Source: Euglena gracilis
Taxonomy: Eukaryota; Euglenida; Euglenophyceae; Euglenales
Assembly (NCBI GenBank): GCA_039621445.1
Contig: CP154954.1
Span: forward strand, 19,392,642 to 19,456,641
Length of the DNA: 64,000 nt
Direction of reading: 5' to 3'
In this document: positions 10,362-19,029 of the stretch, piece after piece
How positions within the stretch are numbered: the first letter of the stretch is position 1
Layout: each line of letters starts with the position of its first letter
Translations under genes and position numbers: made by a program
The notes under the pieces: model-generated
The model's database searches: none
Seen by the model: the letters and a program-made list of their open reading frames with translations, nothing else
What the model was told of the DNA's origin: nothing

Positions 10362-11737
10362 GTTGTCCGCAGCGTCGGATCGACGTGCGAACTGGTCAGC
10401 CTCATGGCTGCCATGAAAAGTCGCATCACCCTCATCCGGGTTCCCAGGATAATACCAGGGGGCTCGGCTGAGAGAGGATCCGCAACTTTTTGCGTATGAC
10501 CTGGGGTATAAACTACCACCAGGTTAAACTGGCTCAAGAACTCATGCCATCGGCATCTTCTGCCAACTGATGACATGGCCTTGTTCAGGTCCTCGGTATA
10601 CCAGTGTTGAAGGCTCTCATGATCCGTCAACACTAGTATCTGGACCAAGCTGCTGGCTATCCAGCTGCGGAACTTCTGGAGAATTAGCACAATGGCATAT
10701 GTCTCCTTTTCGCGAATGCTCCATTTAACCTGTCCTTTCCCGTTGTCGCCCTGTAGCTTCCTGCTAAAGAAAGCCACAGGTCGGAGTTCATTCGCCGCAT
10801 TATGCTGGCTAAGAACCCCGCCAACAGCGTAATCGCTGCTGTCGACCTCCAGGACATACGGTTTGTATGGATCCGCGATATCGAGAACCACGTTCTCGAG
10901 GAGCAAGTCCTTGATTTTATTCAAGGCCTCGCGCATTTGGTCATCCCAAATGACTTTTGCGTTATCGGGTGTCCGATTTTTGAGTTGTCGGGTTAGGGGT
11001 ACCGCGATTTTCGCGAAATCTTTCATGTAAATCGCGTAGTATTGGGCTAATCCCAAAAATCCCTTTAAATGCGTTAAGGTCTTAATGACCTCAGGAGTCC
11101 ATTTCTTAATGGCCTCCATCTTACTGGGTGCGGCTTTACGCTGCCCGTTGCTCAGGATGTGTCCGCAAAACTTAATAATTTTGCGAAACAGGTGCATTTT
11201 GGAACCCTTCACAAAAAGCACATGCTTTTGGAACGCGGATAATACCGCGCGCACATCGCGATAATGCGGGTCGAGGATATCCTCGCCCGATTTCGCGGAT
11301 GGCGGTTGGGGTCCCACCAGTACATCATCGATGTACACCAGAGCAAACGGTAAATCGCGCAAAACCCACTGGATCATGCGTTGAAACATGGCTGGGCCAT
11401 TCTTAACACCCATGGGGAGTACCGTCCATTGGTACACACCCTTGGATGTCACGAATGCCGTGTACGGTTGCGAATCAGGATGCAAATGCATCTGATGGAA
11501 ACCGTCTTCCAGATCAAAGATTGACCACAACCGGTTATCCGATTGTTTGGTGATCAAATCCTCGATCAGCGGTAACGGGAAGGGGTCATCCTTCGTTTGG
11601 GAGTTCAGGTACCGGTAATCCAGCACCAGTCTCCACTTCTTCTGACCAGACTGGTCAGCGGGTTTGGGCACCACTCGCTCTTGATGTCCACTCGCTCTTG
11701 GAGGGGATAATCCACTTCCGCTGGATGAGCTTCTCAA
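10181..11737 (-). CDS. Reverse transcriptase and RNase H
   Basis: RT motifs appear in order: [40 protein letters not shown] and VYIDDVLVG, the YxDD catalytic box (near 11,330). RNase H follows, with [33 protein letters not shown] and [17 protein letters not shown]. The start of the RT fold is in the preceding frame (ending [11 protein letters not shown]) and reaches this frame through a +1 shift at about 11,690. The distal end is out of frame, since the linker to integrase continues in the frame of 10,361. The enzyme copies the element's RNA into DNA. Confidence 0.93.
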   Translation of the reverse strand: MRSSSSGSGLSPPRASGHQERVVPKPADQSGQKKWRLVLDYRYLNSQTKDDPFPLPLIEDLITKQSDNRLWSIFDLEDGFHQMHLHPDSQPYTAFVTSKGVYQWTVLPMGVKNGPAMFQRMIQWVLRDLPFALVYIDDVLVGPQPPSAKSGEDILDPHYRDVRAVLSAFQKHVLFVKGSKMHLFRKIIKFCGHILSNGQRKAAPSKMEAIKKWTPEVIKTLTHLKGFLGLAQYYAIYMKDFAKIAVPLTRQLKNRTPDNAKVIWDDQMREALNKIKDLLLENVVLDIADPYKPYVLEVDSSDYAVGGVLSQHNAANELRPVAFFSRKLQGDNGKGQVKWSIREKETYAIVLILQKFRSWIASSLVQILVLTDHESLQHWYTEDLNKAMSSVGRRCRWHEFLSQFNLVVVYTPGHTQKVADPLSAEPPGIILGTRMRVMRLFMAAMRLTSSHVDPTLRTTCSIHYRFPGCIAASPFHHCVEGAGVDALPDPVALRVRKLLPPYFSANGIIRVTLYIVPL

Positions 11738-13892
11738 TCATCTCGTTGAGAGCCTGTTCGCGTTCACCCGAGCAACGGAAGAATTTCCGGTGCATAGGTT
11801 TAGCGCCATCCTTGAGCTCGATTTTGCAAACACCGAACGGACCGCGAATCGCGGGGTCGATGTCGCAGGCGTAAACTGGATTATCCAGTACACCATGAAA
11901 TTCGCGAGTAATTCGCGAACAATAGTCAGCGGACTTGGGGTGTTGGTCCGCACTCTCAATGACCGCAGAAATCTGCGTTGAGGGTGTGGCATCCCCATTG
12001 GTACCAAGGTATCTTGGCACACGCAAATCGGATATTCCGAATGCGTCAAAGAAACAAACGCGAAAAATGATTTCTTTAACAGGTGGTAATAATATACCAC
12101 AAAAATCCTCAAATAGTGGTACATCAGCGGGTAAATCCCACCAATGAAAACACACATGGGAAAGTTCGTGAAACCAATCCGCATTCGGATTGACGTGTAT
12201 GAGGAGAGCTCCTCGCGCTTCATCGCGGAGGATTTTCTCCACCACATCCGGGATAAGTTTTGGGGGAGGGTGCATCCATAGCACCGTATCACCCCAGAAT
12301 TTAAGAAATGCGTTGGTATGTCGCGACCAATATCGCGACAAGCGCGCATGCGCTTTTGATGAAAACGCATCAATTTCCAACGGCAAATCGAAGGAATCAG
12401 CCAAAACCGCGATTTTGGAGAACCATTCCTCCAAAATACGGTATTGACCAAAGTTAAATGCATTCCAGACACGCATCGCGTATGTGTCGACCTGATTCGC
12501 GGGTTGAAGAGCGGTAACGCAATTCAAGGATCCGCAAACATAGGTCAAGGGTGTGTCATCCACACTCCCAAGGGGCATTCCCAAGGGTTGATGGGTTGGA
12601 TGGGTACATACCCATTCCATATCATGCCAGATGGAGGTGGGGGAGGTGTGTGACACGGATTTCGCGGTCCCAAACAACAAGGCAATACCTCGTTGTTGGA
12701 GCACTTGATGTACGGTCGCGCATTGCGATCCGCAACCAAGTGTATGGTTACGCGAAATCGGGATTAGTGTTGGTGTTTGGACTAGACATCCACAATCGAA
12801 ATCTGGCTGGGCGGAAATTCTCCTACAGTGCACACATTGGAAGGAAGTGTCGGAGTAGTGGTCCTGGTCGCGCATGTTGTTCTGGTGGGGGTGTGTGTAA
12901 AAGTTGGGATGCGCTTTTGAAGCTGCTGGGGGGTGTACAGATGTATCTGAAAGCGATACATCTGGTGGAAAACGGGGTATTGGTTCAGCTGGGCGACTAC
13001 TCGACACCGTGATCACTTCAGGCCTTTGGGCTTTCGTCTTGTAACCCAGTGGAACGAGGGGGGTACCGCTACTCGCTTGCCCTGCCTCATGGGGAACGGA
13101 AGTTGGTGTGTCAATGGGCAGGGGGTGAACTTTCTCGGTACACCCGGTGTGGAAAACGTTGGTTGGTGTGGTTGGTAACGGGGTAAAAGTTTTCGAAAAC
13201 GGTGTGGAAAAATTGGTGGCTATCGCGGTTGACGCCACAGGTGATGAAGGTTTGGGGGGCAATGAGGAGAGCGGTGATGTGCGCAAACCGTGGGAGTGGC
13301 AATCCACTACCCGCCGGTGCTGACGTAAAAAGGGGTATCCCAGCTTTACGTCAGAACCATGGATTCCGGATTCATATCCCCAGGTATCCGGAAAATTTTG
13401 CGGTTGGGGGGGGTGTGAGTGGTGCTTGGGGATGAGGGGTAGGCCTATGTCCAAAAAGCATCCCAAGTCACCACCGCACATGGGGGTGTTGTCAGCCGTC
13501 GTAATTTTGATCGGCTTCTTGGCTTTCACCAAGAGGGGGGTTGGTATCAACCCGAACCGAAAAAGTAGTGCAATGCGACAACCAGTGTCAATGAGAATTT
13601 TGACTTTTGTACAAAAATTTTGGATTTTGATTTCCGCTTGGACCAAAAGTTCCATGGGGGGTAAGCAAAGTGAAGGGTCTGGCGAAAATACGTTTTCTTG
13701 CCAGCTTTCCCATGAACCCTTTCCTACTTTGCACAACATTCCGAGCGGAAAGTTGGAGTGGGGGGTGGGGGACCCGAAAATTTTCCGGGTACCGACCAGG
13801 AAGGCAGATGGGCAGGGGGGGCAGGGTTGATCAGGTCCTACCTCCATCTGTTCATCAGCCCAGAGGTCCGTGCCCTCGGACCTCGGGCTCCC
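11655..13892 (-). CDS. Aspartic protease, Dam-like domain and start of RT
   Basis: The frame is open from the codon after the TAG at 13,895-13,893. The first ATG is at 13,847 (730 residues). A retropepsin motif ILIDTGCRIALLF lies at residues 84-96, with LGYPFLRQHRRVVD as its closing strand. Then come a Pro/Ser/Thr-rich linker and a CVHC...CGC pair. A domain at about 12,445-12,050 has EIDAF, RYWSRHTNAF, LWMHPPP and ALLIHVNPNADWF, the layout of phage-type Dam methylases, with HPPP in place of the usual (D/N)PPY/F. The C-terminus holds the first RT segment ([12 protein letters not shown]). The protease would cut the polyprotein. The Dam-like part probably has lost catalysis. Confidence 0.85.
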   Translation of the reverse strand, partial: GSPRSEGTDLWADEQMEVGPDQPCPPCPSAFLVGTRKIFGSPTPHSNFPLGMLCKVGKGSWESWQENVFSPDPSLCLPPMELLVQAEIKIQNFCTKVKILIDTGCRIALLFRFGLIPTPLLVKAKKPIKITTADNTPMCGGDLGCFLDIGLPLIPKHHSHPPQPQNFPDTWGYESGIHGSDVKLGYPFLRQHRRVVDCHSHGLRTSPLSSLPPKPSSPVASTAIATNFSTPFSKTFTPLPTTPTNVFHTGCTEKVHPLPIDTPTSVPHEAGQASSGTPLVPLGYKTKAQRPEVITVSSSRPAEPIPRFPPDVSLSDTSVHPPAASKAHPNFYTHPHQNNMRDQDHYSDTSFQCVHCRRISAQPDFDCGCLVQTPTLIPISRNHTLGCGSQCATVHQVLQQRGIALLFGTAKSVSHTSPTSIWHDMEWVCTHPTHQPLGMPLGSVDDTPLTYVCGSLNCVTALQPANQVDTYAMRVWNAFNFGQYRILEEWFSKIAVLADSFDLPLEIDAFSSKAHARLSRYWSRHTNAFLKFWGDTVLWMHPPPKLIPDVVEKILRDEARGALLIHVNPNADWFHELSHVCFHWWDLPADVPLFEDFCGILLPPVKEIIFRVCFFDAFGISDLRVPRYLGTNGDATPSTQISAVIESADQHPKSADYCSRITREFHGVLDNPVYACDIDPAIRGPFGVCKIELKDGAKPMHRKFFRCSGEREQALNEMIEKLIQRKWIIPSKSEWTSRASGAQTR
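12050..12445 (-). other. Dam-methylase-like domain inside pol
   Basis: This is the sub-region of the protease frame that matches the phage/DIRS Dam layout: a DAF motif, an SRHTNAF...W helix, a PPP loop, then a hydrophobic strand ending in a P-x-x-D-W-F turn. A better preserved relative with NPPF lies in ORF1 of the non-LTR element (39,500-39,320). The loss of the Asp/Asn of the catalytic loop suggests a binding or structural role. Confidence 0.5.
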
Positions 13893-14702
13893 CTACTCCA
13901 GGTCCGAACCGGCCGAATAGCCGGCTATGGGCCTTTTAGAGGTATAAACGGATTTCAACGTGCGCACCGCCATGCGGGCCTCGTCGAAATCGGTATCCGT
14001 GGTCTCATCCCCCTCCCTGCCCGAAGCCGGGGTGTCATCCTCCAAACAAGATATCTTGAAACCGACTTTATGGCGGTTGGAGGAGTGACCCTTGTCACCG
14101 CGATTCATACCGCGATGACGTTGGCCAGGGCGGGGAGAACGAGAACGCGGACATTTGGATGAGTGGTGATCACTCGATCCACAAAGCGAACACCGAGATT
14201 TGTGTCGCGATTCTTGGTAACGGGGGGATCGGTTTCCCGATTTCCCGTCAAACCGTCGTGGTGACCGGATATCCCGTCGACCATGACCGGTGTATCGGGG
14301 TTTTCCCGATGACGATCGCGAAGAAGATGATCCGCTTCGCGAACGCGATCGCGATGTCTCGCGATGAGAATCTCGCTTCTTGGCCGGGGCACCGGGTGAC
14401 CTACCCCGAGGGGTACCGTGTTTCCGCTCATCGCGGAACGGGATCCGGGGGCTAATACCACCGGAACGGGGACCCGATGACCGTGAATTGCCCGATTGGC
14501 GTGAAAACGCGGAGGAACCCGAACCTCGTGATGAGGTCGAGCCTCGCGGACTCTGAATACGCTTTCGCGCTTCAGGATTAGGACATTCCCGAGACATATG
14601 TCCCGATTTGTTGCACAAAAAGCACACTTTATCTGTGGCTTGGTCCGAAGAACGCGGGTATCGCGTTTTCGATCCCGTGGTGGGTGAAGTAGGTGAAACC
14701 GG
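13893..14702 (-). CDS. Nucleocapsid-like CCHC zinc knuckle protein
   Basis: The frame continues from the codon after the Gag stop (TAA, 14,705-14,703). A CCHC knuckle, CFLCNKSGHMSREC, lies near 14,627, and a second Cys/His cluster, CSLCGSSDHHSSKC, near 14,200. Between them is a long Arg/Ser/Gly-rich basic stretch typical of RNA-binding nucleocapsid domains. It ends at TAG (13,895-13,893), followed by GGG AGC, after which the same frame leads into protease. It packages the element's RNA. Whether it is made by readthrough or as part of a once-continuous Gag is open. Confidence 0.85.
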   Translation of the reverse strand, partial: PVSPTSPTTGSKTRYPRSSDQATDKVCFLCNKSGHMSRECPNPEARKRIQSPRGSTSSRGSGSSAFSRQSGNSRSSGPRSGGISPRIPFRDERKHGTPRGRSPGAPAKKRDSHRETSRSRSRSGSSSSRSSSGKPRYTGHGRRDIRSPRRFDGKSGNRSPRYQESRHKSRCSLCGSSDHHSSKCPRSRSPRPGQRHRGMNRGDKGHSSNRHKVGFKISCLEDDTPASGREGDETTDTDFDEARMAVRTLKSVYTSKRPIAGYSAGSDLE

Positions 14703-17204
14703 TTATTTTTGCAATGTGTTTACCGAACCAGCCGGTAATCCAGCGGTTGGGTGTGCGGTATACGCGGATTGAATCTGACCAAGAAGCTGTGATAGCTTCA
14801 ATTGCTTGGAAACGTAGTTCCAGCGTTGGTCAAGAGTCATTGCATTACCCGCCAACTCCTCACGATGGATATCCTTGATGAGGCTAGGCGTGAAATGCAT
14901 GAGAACAGCGTCAAACTGTTCGCGCATTTGCTTTTCACTGAGTTCATCCACTTCAGCGGCAAGTCCTAACCATTTGGCATACCAAAGGTCAATGGACTTC
15001 CATTTGCGATCGGGTGGGGCGCATTGCCGCCACTTGGTCTCCAGGGTAATCCTAGCGACCAAACTTGAACTGGTGGAAGCGTATTGCTCCACCAGGTCAT
15101 CAAAGGAAACGCGGTAGCGAATGACGAGTTGTCGCGCGCGCTCCTTCTCATCCCTAGGGAGGCAATCGATGAATTCCATCTTGATCACCTCCGGGTTTGT
15201 GTCCTGGGTTGGCCCTTTCAATGCCCAGTAATACTCCCAGTCCCGGAAAAACTGTCTCCATGTGGTTGGATCACCGTTCCATTGGGGTTTCACCTTATTC
15301 GCGATTGCGATGGTGCCCTTGAAGTCTTTCTGAAAAACCCGTTGGCCCTCGGTGGTATTCCGTGGATTCGGGCCCGGGTACGCTCGAGCACCAAGCGTAT
15401 CCTTTCCGGATTCTTGTCGGAATCGCGAAATTTCTGGTGAAGGTGAATCCTGGTACCGGAAATCCGGTCGCAAACCCTGTTGGTCACCCGTAATAGGGGG
15501 ACACTCCGGTGTGGGGGTATGTCGCGCATGCAACATGTGACCCACTCCCGGTGTACGGGTTTGGCTCATTCCACGCACAAGCATGGAATGATGGATTTCT
15601 TGGTGGAGACTTGGCGGAATCGCCGTGTTTTCCGCGAATTCGGTTCCCGTAATGGGAAATTCATCCGAAAACTGGTTTTGAGTTGTAGGCAAGGCCAATG
15701 GTGGCACAATTCGCGGAATCGCGGATTGTGACACTCGGGACACGGGTGGTGGTGGTGCATGTGCACCCAGATTCGGGTTGTGGAAACGCGAATCTGGAGC
15801 ATCTGGCGCATCTTCGGCAATGCATACTGCCGAATTGCGGTGTGAAACCCGCTGTTGGTTGGACACATTATCCAAACCCACAGACAAGTCATGCACACTT
15901 TGCTCCAAATGCTCAACGAGTTGGAGTTGGCCGCAAATACGGTCAACTTCATCCTCCAAAGCGCGAATACGCTTGCGGTAACGGGAAAAGTCATCCAAGT
16001 GCGGAATCCTTTCGGAAATTCCGGTAACATCTTGGACAAGTTTCCCGTGAGACTTATCCAATAATTGGAGTTGTCCCATTAATGCTTTTACAGCATTTGA
16101 GAGAATCTGCAAAGGTGATGTCACCTTGGTTGGTGTGGTGGTGGGTGCAACCGGTGCAGGGTTATCCGACAACACGGTTGTGGTACCCATGGGCAAATTT
16201 CCAGGTTGTGGGTTATCCAACAACGCGGAAATTCGCTCATCCAACCTGGTAATCTCACTTTGCGTGGATCGGGCATTCCGATTCACCGATTCCTCAAGCC
16301 GTAATAGGCTGTTGCAGAAATCTTGCAAGGTTTCCTGATTGTTAGTGAGCATTTTGTCATAAAATGCCTTGAAATCAGGGTTCTCGGTAATCCGAGAACT
16401 GGAACCTGCAGGTAGAGACTGCATTTCCGTTACTTTGGTAGACACCGATGCATACCGGGTCTGGAGTTCCCCAATAGCAGTCTGAATACCGCTAATGTCC
16501 GGAACTCGGTGGGAAAGTGCGGAATAGCTTTGTTGCAAACCCGCAATGGCCGAGTTAATCCCGCCAATGTCGGATTGCAACTGCAACTGCAGGGAATCCT
16601 GCCGTTGTGCCATTTCCGCGACTTTCGCGCTCAGATTGGATAATCCAACCCGATTCGCGTCACAATAGCAGGTTTTCTGCTCCAAACGGGAAAGTCGCTC
16701 CTCCAACTGCCGCACATACGTGTGGGGAGCAAAATTCTCGTTGGCTTGTGACTGGAATTGCCGAAACTTTTCCGTTTCATCGCACAACTGCATAATGCGG
16801 TGTTGCGATTCATGGAAAGTTGCGGACAATGTGGTGAAAATGGTCCATAGACACAAATCCACCACTGCTGGATGTTGCAGACGAGGAATCTCGTGCATGC
16901 AACTGTTGTTGCAAATGCAACAACGCGGATGAACAGGACTCCATTTGTCCCGATAACTGTTGTAGTGAGCCATGCAAGTGCAGAAACTTGGAGTCATTCC
17001 GCGTTTCCGCTTCATGCATGCATTCACTAATTTGCCGGAAGTTTTGCGGGAGCTGTTGGCATATTCTGTCAAAGGTTTCCCGAAAGTTTGCAAGGTCAAT
17101 ACCCGCACTTTCGAAATTCCTCTGGCAATATCTGCCAACTTCCTGCAAGTAATTCCAGCAGTGTTCCAGCTTGGTGAAGACATGTTTCTGGTTGTCCTCA
17201 TCAA
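14703..17204 (-). CDS. Gag, coiled-coil and capsid part
   Basis: The long frame ends at TAA (14,705-14,703). The true coding part begins where it takes over from the first Gag frame at about 16,820 (+1 shift). It has a long coiled coil (repeated SNLSAKV-, LQSDIGG- and RIPHLDDF-type heptads, roughly 16,750-15,850), a Pro/Thr-rich spacer, then a capsid-like helical domain near 15,300-14,750 (WNGDPTTWRQFFRDWEYYW, LPRDEKERARQLV, DLWYAKWLGLAAEVDEL). The capsid part is a typical Ty3 Gag core. The coiled coil is unusually long for this family. Confidence 0.85.
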   Translation of the reverse strand: MMRTTRNMSSPSWNTAGITCRKLADIARGISKVRVLTLQTFGKPLTEYANSSRKTSGKLVNACMKRKRGMTPSFCTCMAHYNSYRDKWSPVHPRCCICNNSCMHEIPRLQHPAVVDLCLWTIFTTLSATFHESQHRIMQLCDETEKFRQFQSQANENFAPHTYVRQLEERLSRLEQKTCYCDANRVGLSNLSAKVAEMAQRQDSLQLQLQSDIGGINSAIAGLQQSYSALSHRVPDISGIQTAIGELQTRYASVSTKVTEMQSLPAGSSSRITENPDFKAFYDKMLTNNQETLQDFCNSLLRLEESVNRNARSTQSEITRLDERISALLDNPQPGNLPMGTTTVLSDNPAPVAPTTTPTKVTSPLQILSNAVKALMGQLQLLDKSHGKLVQDVTGISERIPHLDDFSRYRKRIRALEDEVDRICGQLQLVEHLEQSVHDLSVGLDNVSNQQRVSHRNSAVCIAEDAPDAPDSRFHNPNLGAHAPPPPVSRVSQSAIPRIVPPLALPTTQNQFSDEFPITGTEFAENTAIPPSLHQEIHHSMLVRGMSQTRTPGVGHMLHARHTPTPECPPITGDQQGLRPDFRYQDSPSPEISRFRQESGKDTLGARAYPGPNPRNTTEGQRVFQKDFKGTIAIANKVKPQWNGDPTTWRQFFRDWEYYWALKGPTQDTNPEVIKMEFIDCLPRDEKERARQLVIRYRVSFDDLVEQYASTSSSLVARITLETKWRQCAPPDRKWKSIDLWYAKWLGLAAEVDELSEKQMREQFDAVLMHFTPSLIKDIHREELAGNAMTLDQRWNYVSKQLKLSQLLGQIQSAYTAHPTAGLPAGSVNTLQK

Positions 17205-17904
17205 ACTGAAGCACTTTGTTCAATGCGGTTGCACACTCTGCAACGCATTGTTGCACATGGTTGAACTGCCTCACAAGGGGGTGATCCCCTGGAAGCCGAG
17301 CAACAATATCCTGCACATCCTCAGCAGTGAGGAGCTCACCAGTGCCCTTCCCATAGTCATCCATGGGTTGGGATGTACCGGAGAATTCCGGCACCACGAG
17401 GCGAGTCTCCGGTTGCCAAGGTAGTGCGGGATAGCACCCGATATCGGGGGGTGGTGGCAAAGCTCTGTAAGGGCTTGCCGGTGGAAGAACGGGTGGTGGT
17501 TGAAAGAAACACGGGGTTTCTAGCCCACCATCACCAGAGAAGCCCGGTGGCGGAATCACCACGGGTCTCTCCGGTGTGTGCAGCTGCACCATTGCCGCAG
17601 ACAGAGGCGAATACCCCCGTTGTGGCAAGGTGAGTGCGGAAGAGGCCGCATTAGCCTCTGAAGCCAATGATGTGGAGGGCTCATCGCCGACCACTGTCAA
17701 TGATGACAAGTGTTGCAATCTTGACAATTGAGCCAATTGTGCCTCATCGGCGTGGGAACTGGAAGCACTTTCACATAAAAGCTTCCAATCCCCAGTTTCT
17801 TTGTCAATGTCTTGCAATGATGCCTGTAATAAGGCATAGTTGAATTGATGGTTGGGGCCTGTGCTTTGCATCTTTCTGGTGACAAAAACAGCAAAAACCC
17901 ACAA
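16810..17904 (-). CDS. Gag, N-terminal part
   Basis: The 364-codon frame probably starts at the second ATG (17,871, MQSTGPNHQ). It is Ser/Pro-rich and then helical with many Gln and Leu (RQFNHVQQCVAECATALNKV), and ends SMDHFHHIVRNFP at a TGA. The next frame continues the helix with a +1 shift near 16,820. Both frames are open from 17,204 to 16,810, but this frame reads more like protein there. The shift may be an indel, an assembly error or programmed. The protein is the likely particle-forming N-terminal domain. Confidence 0.75.
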   Translation of the reverse strand: MWVFAVFVTRKMQSTGPNHQFNYALLQASLQDIDKETGDWKLLCESASSSHADEAQLAQLSRLQHLSSLTVVGDEPSTSLASEANAASSALTLPQRGYSPLSAAMVQLHTPERPVVIPPPGFSGDGGLETPCFFQPPPVLPPASPYRALPPPPDIGCYPALPWQPETRLVVPEFSGTSQPMDDYGKGTGELLTAEDVQDIVARLPGDHPLVRQFNHVQQCVAECATALNKVLQFDEDNQKHVFTKLEHCWNYLQEVGRYCQRNFESAGIDLANFRETFDRICQQLPQNFRQISECMHEAETRNDSKFLHLHGSLQQLSGQMESCSSALLHLQQQLHARDSSSATSSSGGFVSMDHFHHIVRNFP

Positions 17905-18130
17905 AACTAAGCAGTTGTGCTGGCACCAGAGGGGCTGTAACGGGTAATACCGTACAGAGCCTTCCGGAGCCTGCTCGTCTGCTTAGACGTTGACTAGAAG
18001 CCGGGAGCTGACGCTGCGACCGTGTAATAACGGTGCAGGGGCTCTCCGCTGCCAGTCAGCGTAGGATCGAACCAATCTGCTACCAAGTGTAATACTTGAT
18101 AGCGTTTCTCTCTGTATGGGCTGTATGTGT
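17905..18130 (-). other. 5' leader of the LTR element
   Basis: This stretch lies between the primer-binding site and Gag. It holds three small hairpins (ACGG-GTAATA-CCGT at 17,939; ACCGT-GTAATA-ACGGT at 18,019; CAAGT-GTAAT-ACTTG at 18,084). It also has a second, tRNA-3'-end-like sequence at 18,061-18,090 that repeats the primer-binding site and the first bases of the LTR. Confidence 0.6.
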
Positions 18131-18155
18131 AGGATCGTGACCTAATCTGCTACCA
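18131..18155 (-). promoter_or_regulatory. Primer-binding site, initiator-Met tRNA type
   Basis: On the plus strand this reads like a tRNA 3' end, AGGATCGTGACC then TAATCTGCTACCA. It ends in CCA two bases before the LTR (18,158). The TGCTACCA end and the GGATCG T-loop resemble eukaryotic initiator methionine tRNA. The minus strand would therefore pair with that tRNA to prime minus-strand DNA. Confidence 0.75.
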
Positions 18156-18157
18156 AG

Positions 18158-18469
18158 TGTACGTCTGATTCCCAACTCTCCTTTCCCAATTCCCAAAAGC
18201 CTTTGCTTTCGCCTTGGCGCACCTACTTGGGAACTGAAAATCAGAGTAACAGAAAACCCTTTTCCCACTTCCCAAGAAGCAAAGCACGGAGCAATGCAGG
18301 GAGGACGGACTGGATAACCAAGTCCGGTCCGATGGAAAGGAAGGAAAAGGTATAAAGAAGAATACCACCTGTGGAGAGAGAAGGGGCACCCATTAGGAGA
18401 TCCTAATAGGATCTGCTTCCATCCTAACTTCCTCAACGGAAGGGGACAGAAGCATACGCCTGGTACACA
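18158..18469 (-). repeat. 5' LTR
   Basis: Same ends as the 3' LTR (TGTGTACC...GACGTACA) and almost identical over 312 bp. The near identity implies recent insertion. Confidence 0.92.
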
Positions 18470-18483
18470 GTGTGCCGACCCCC

Positions 18484-19029
18484 CTCTACCTCTATGTCAC
18501 CTCTATGTCCATAAAATGTTATAAACTGGCACAAATGAGGGCACAAAAGGCTCCACATGCCTCAAATTTGGCAAATTAGCATCTCAACGCTTCTTATTTA
18601 GGTTACGAATGAGAAAAACTATCCGGATGGGTGGTTTCAAAAAACTGCCATTCCTAAGAGATTCGTGACAAGAATGGCCAATTTCTGATTTTTTTGCATA
18701 AAATTGCCTTCGCTCGGCAGAAATTTTCTTTATAAGCCACTTTCCTTGCAGTTTTGGCATTGAGGTGAGTCAAGTTTGGCAGCTACTACGACCAAATCAC
18801 GCCACATGGTAAAAGCAAAAGGCCAGAAGAAAGAAGATAAGCCAACCAGAACGCCAGGCGAGCAAACAAGTCGATGACATCAGCACCAGCCGCGGGGAGC
18901 AGCGCGCAGCAAAACGAGAAGCAACAACGGAGGGATGGAGACACTTACCGCGGCAAGAACCACCGTTGCGGGGTTTTGCCCTCACTCCTTCCCTGCCGCA
19001 TCTTACCTCACGGATGTTTTACTTTGTAC

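Larger units (their letters stand above)
3020..18098. repeat. Set of mini-hairpins with recurring loops
   Basis: Short perfect inverted repeats are scattered through the element. GTAAT loops with stems of 5-7 bp: 6,399-6,413; 6,724-6,742; 6,761-6,775; 7,863-7,877; 10,139-10,157; 11,901-11,919; 15,644-15,658; 18,084-18,098. TAAT loops: 7,399-7,414 and 16,380-16,399 (8-bp stem). TTCAT or TTGAT loops: 4,314, 4,738, 4,911, 4,950, 4,999, 5,610 and 7,699. GATATC-centred palindromes: 3,838, 4,265, 5,211, 5,348, 9,353, 11,272 and 17,438. GTGAT loops: 14,161 and 17,276. The stem sequences differ at each site. Confidence 0.85.
1937..18469 (-). mobile_element. Giant Ty3/Gypsy LTR retroelement, 16.5 kb (chromovirus-like)
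   Basis: The element runs right to left. It has two LTRs of 313 and 312 bp that differ at only three places, an initiator-tRNA-like primer-binding site next to the 5' LTR, and a purine tract next to the 3' LTR. The order is Gag, CCHC knuckle, protease with DTG, Dam-like domain, RT with YIDD, RNase H, integrase, chromodomain, then about 5.5 kb of extra coding modules before the 3' LTR. RT before integrase plus a chromodomain places it among Ty3/Gypsy chromoviruses. The flanks GTGAG (1,932-1,936) and GTGTG (18,470-18,474) could be a 5-bp target duplication with one mismatch. The frames carry three shifts and four in-frame stops. At 16.5 kb it is far longer than usual members, mostly because of the extra modules and a long Gag. 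Confidence 0.92.

Noticed and set aside
3077-17904. Alternative genetic code to explain the in-frame stops
   Set aside because: The four junction stops include TAA, TAG and TGA, and other frames end normally at all three, so a single reassignment does not fit.
18129-18157. A tRNA gene ending in CTGCTACCA
   Set aside because: Only the 3' end is present next to an LTR; it fits a primer-binding site, and the 5' half of a tRNA is absent.
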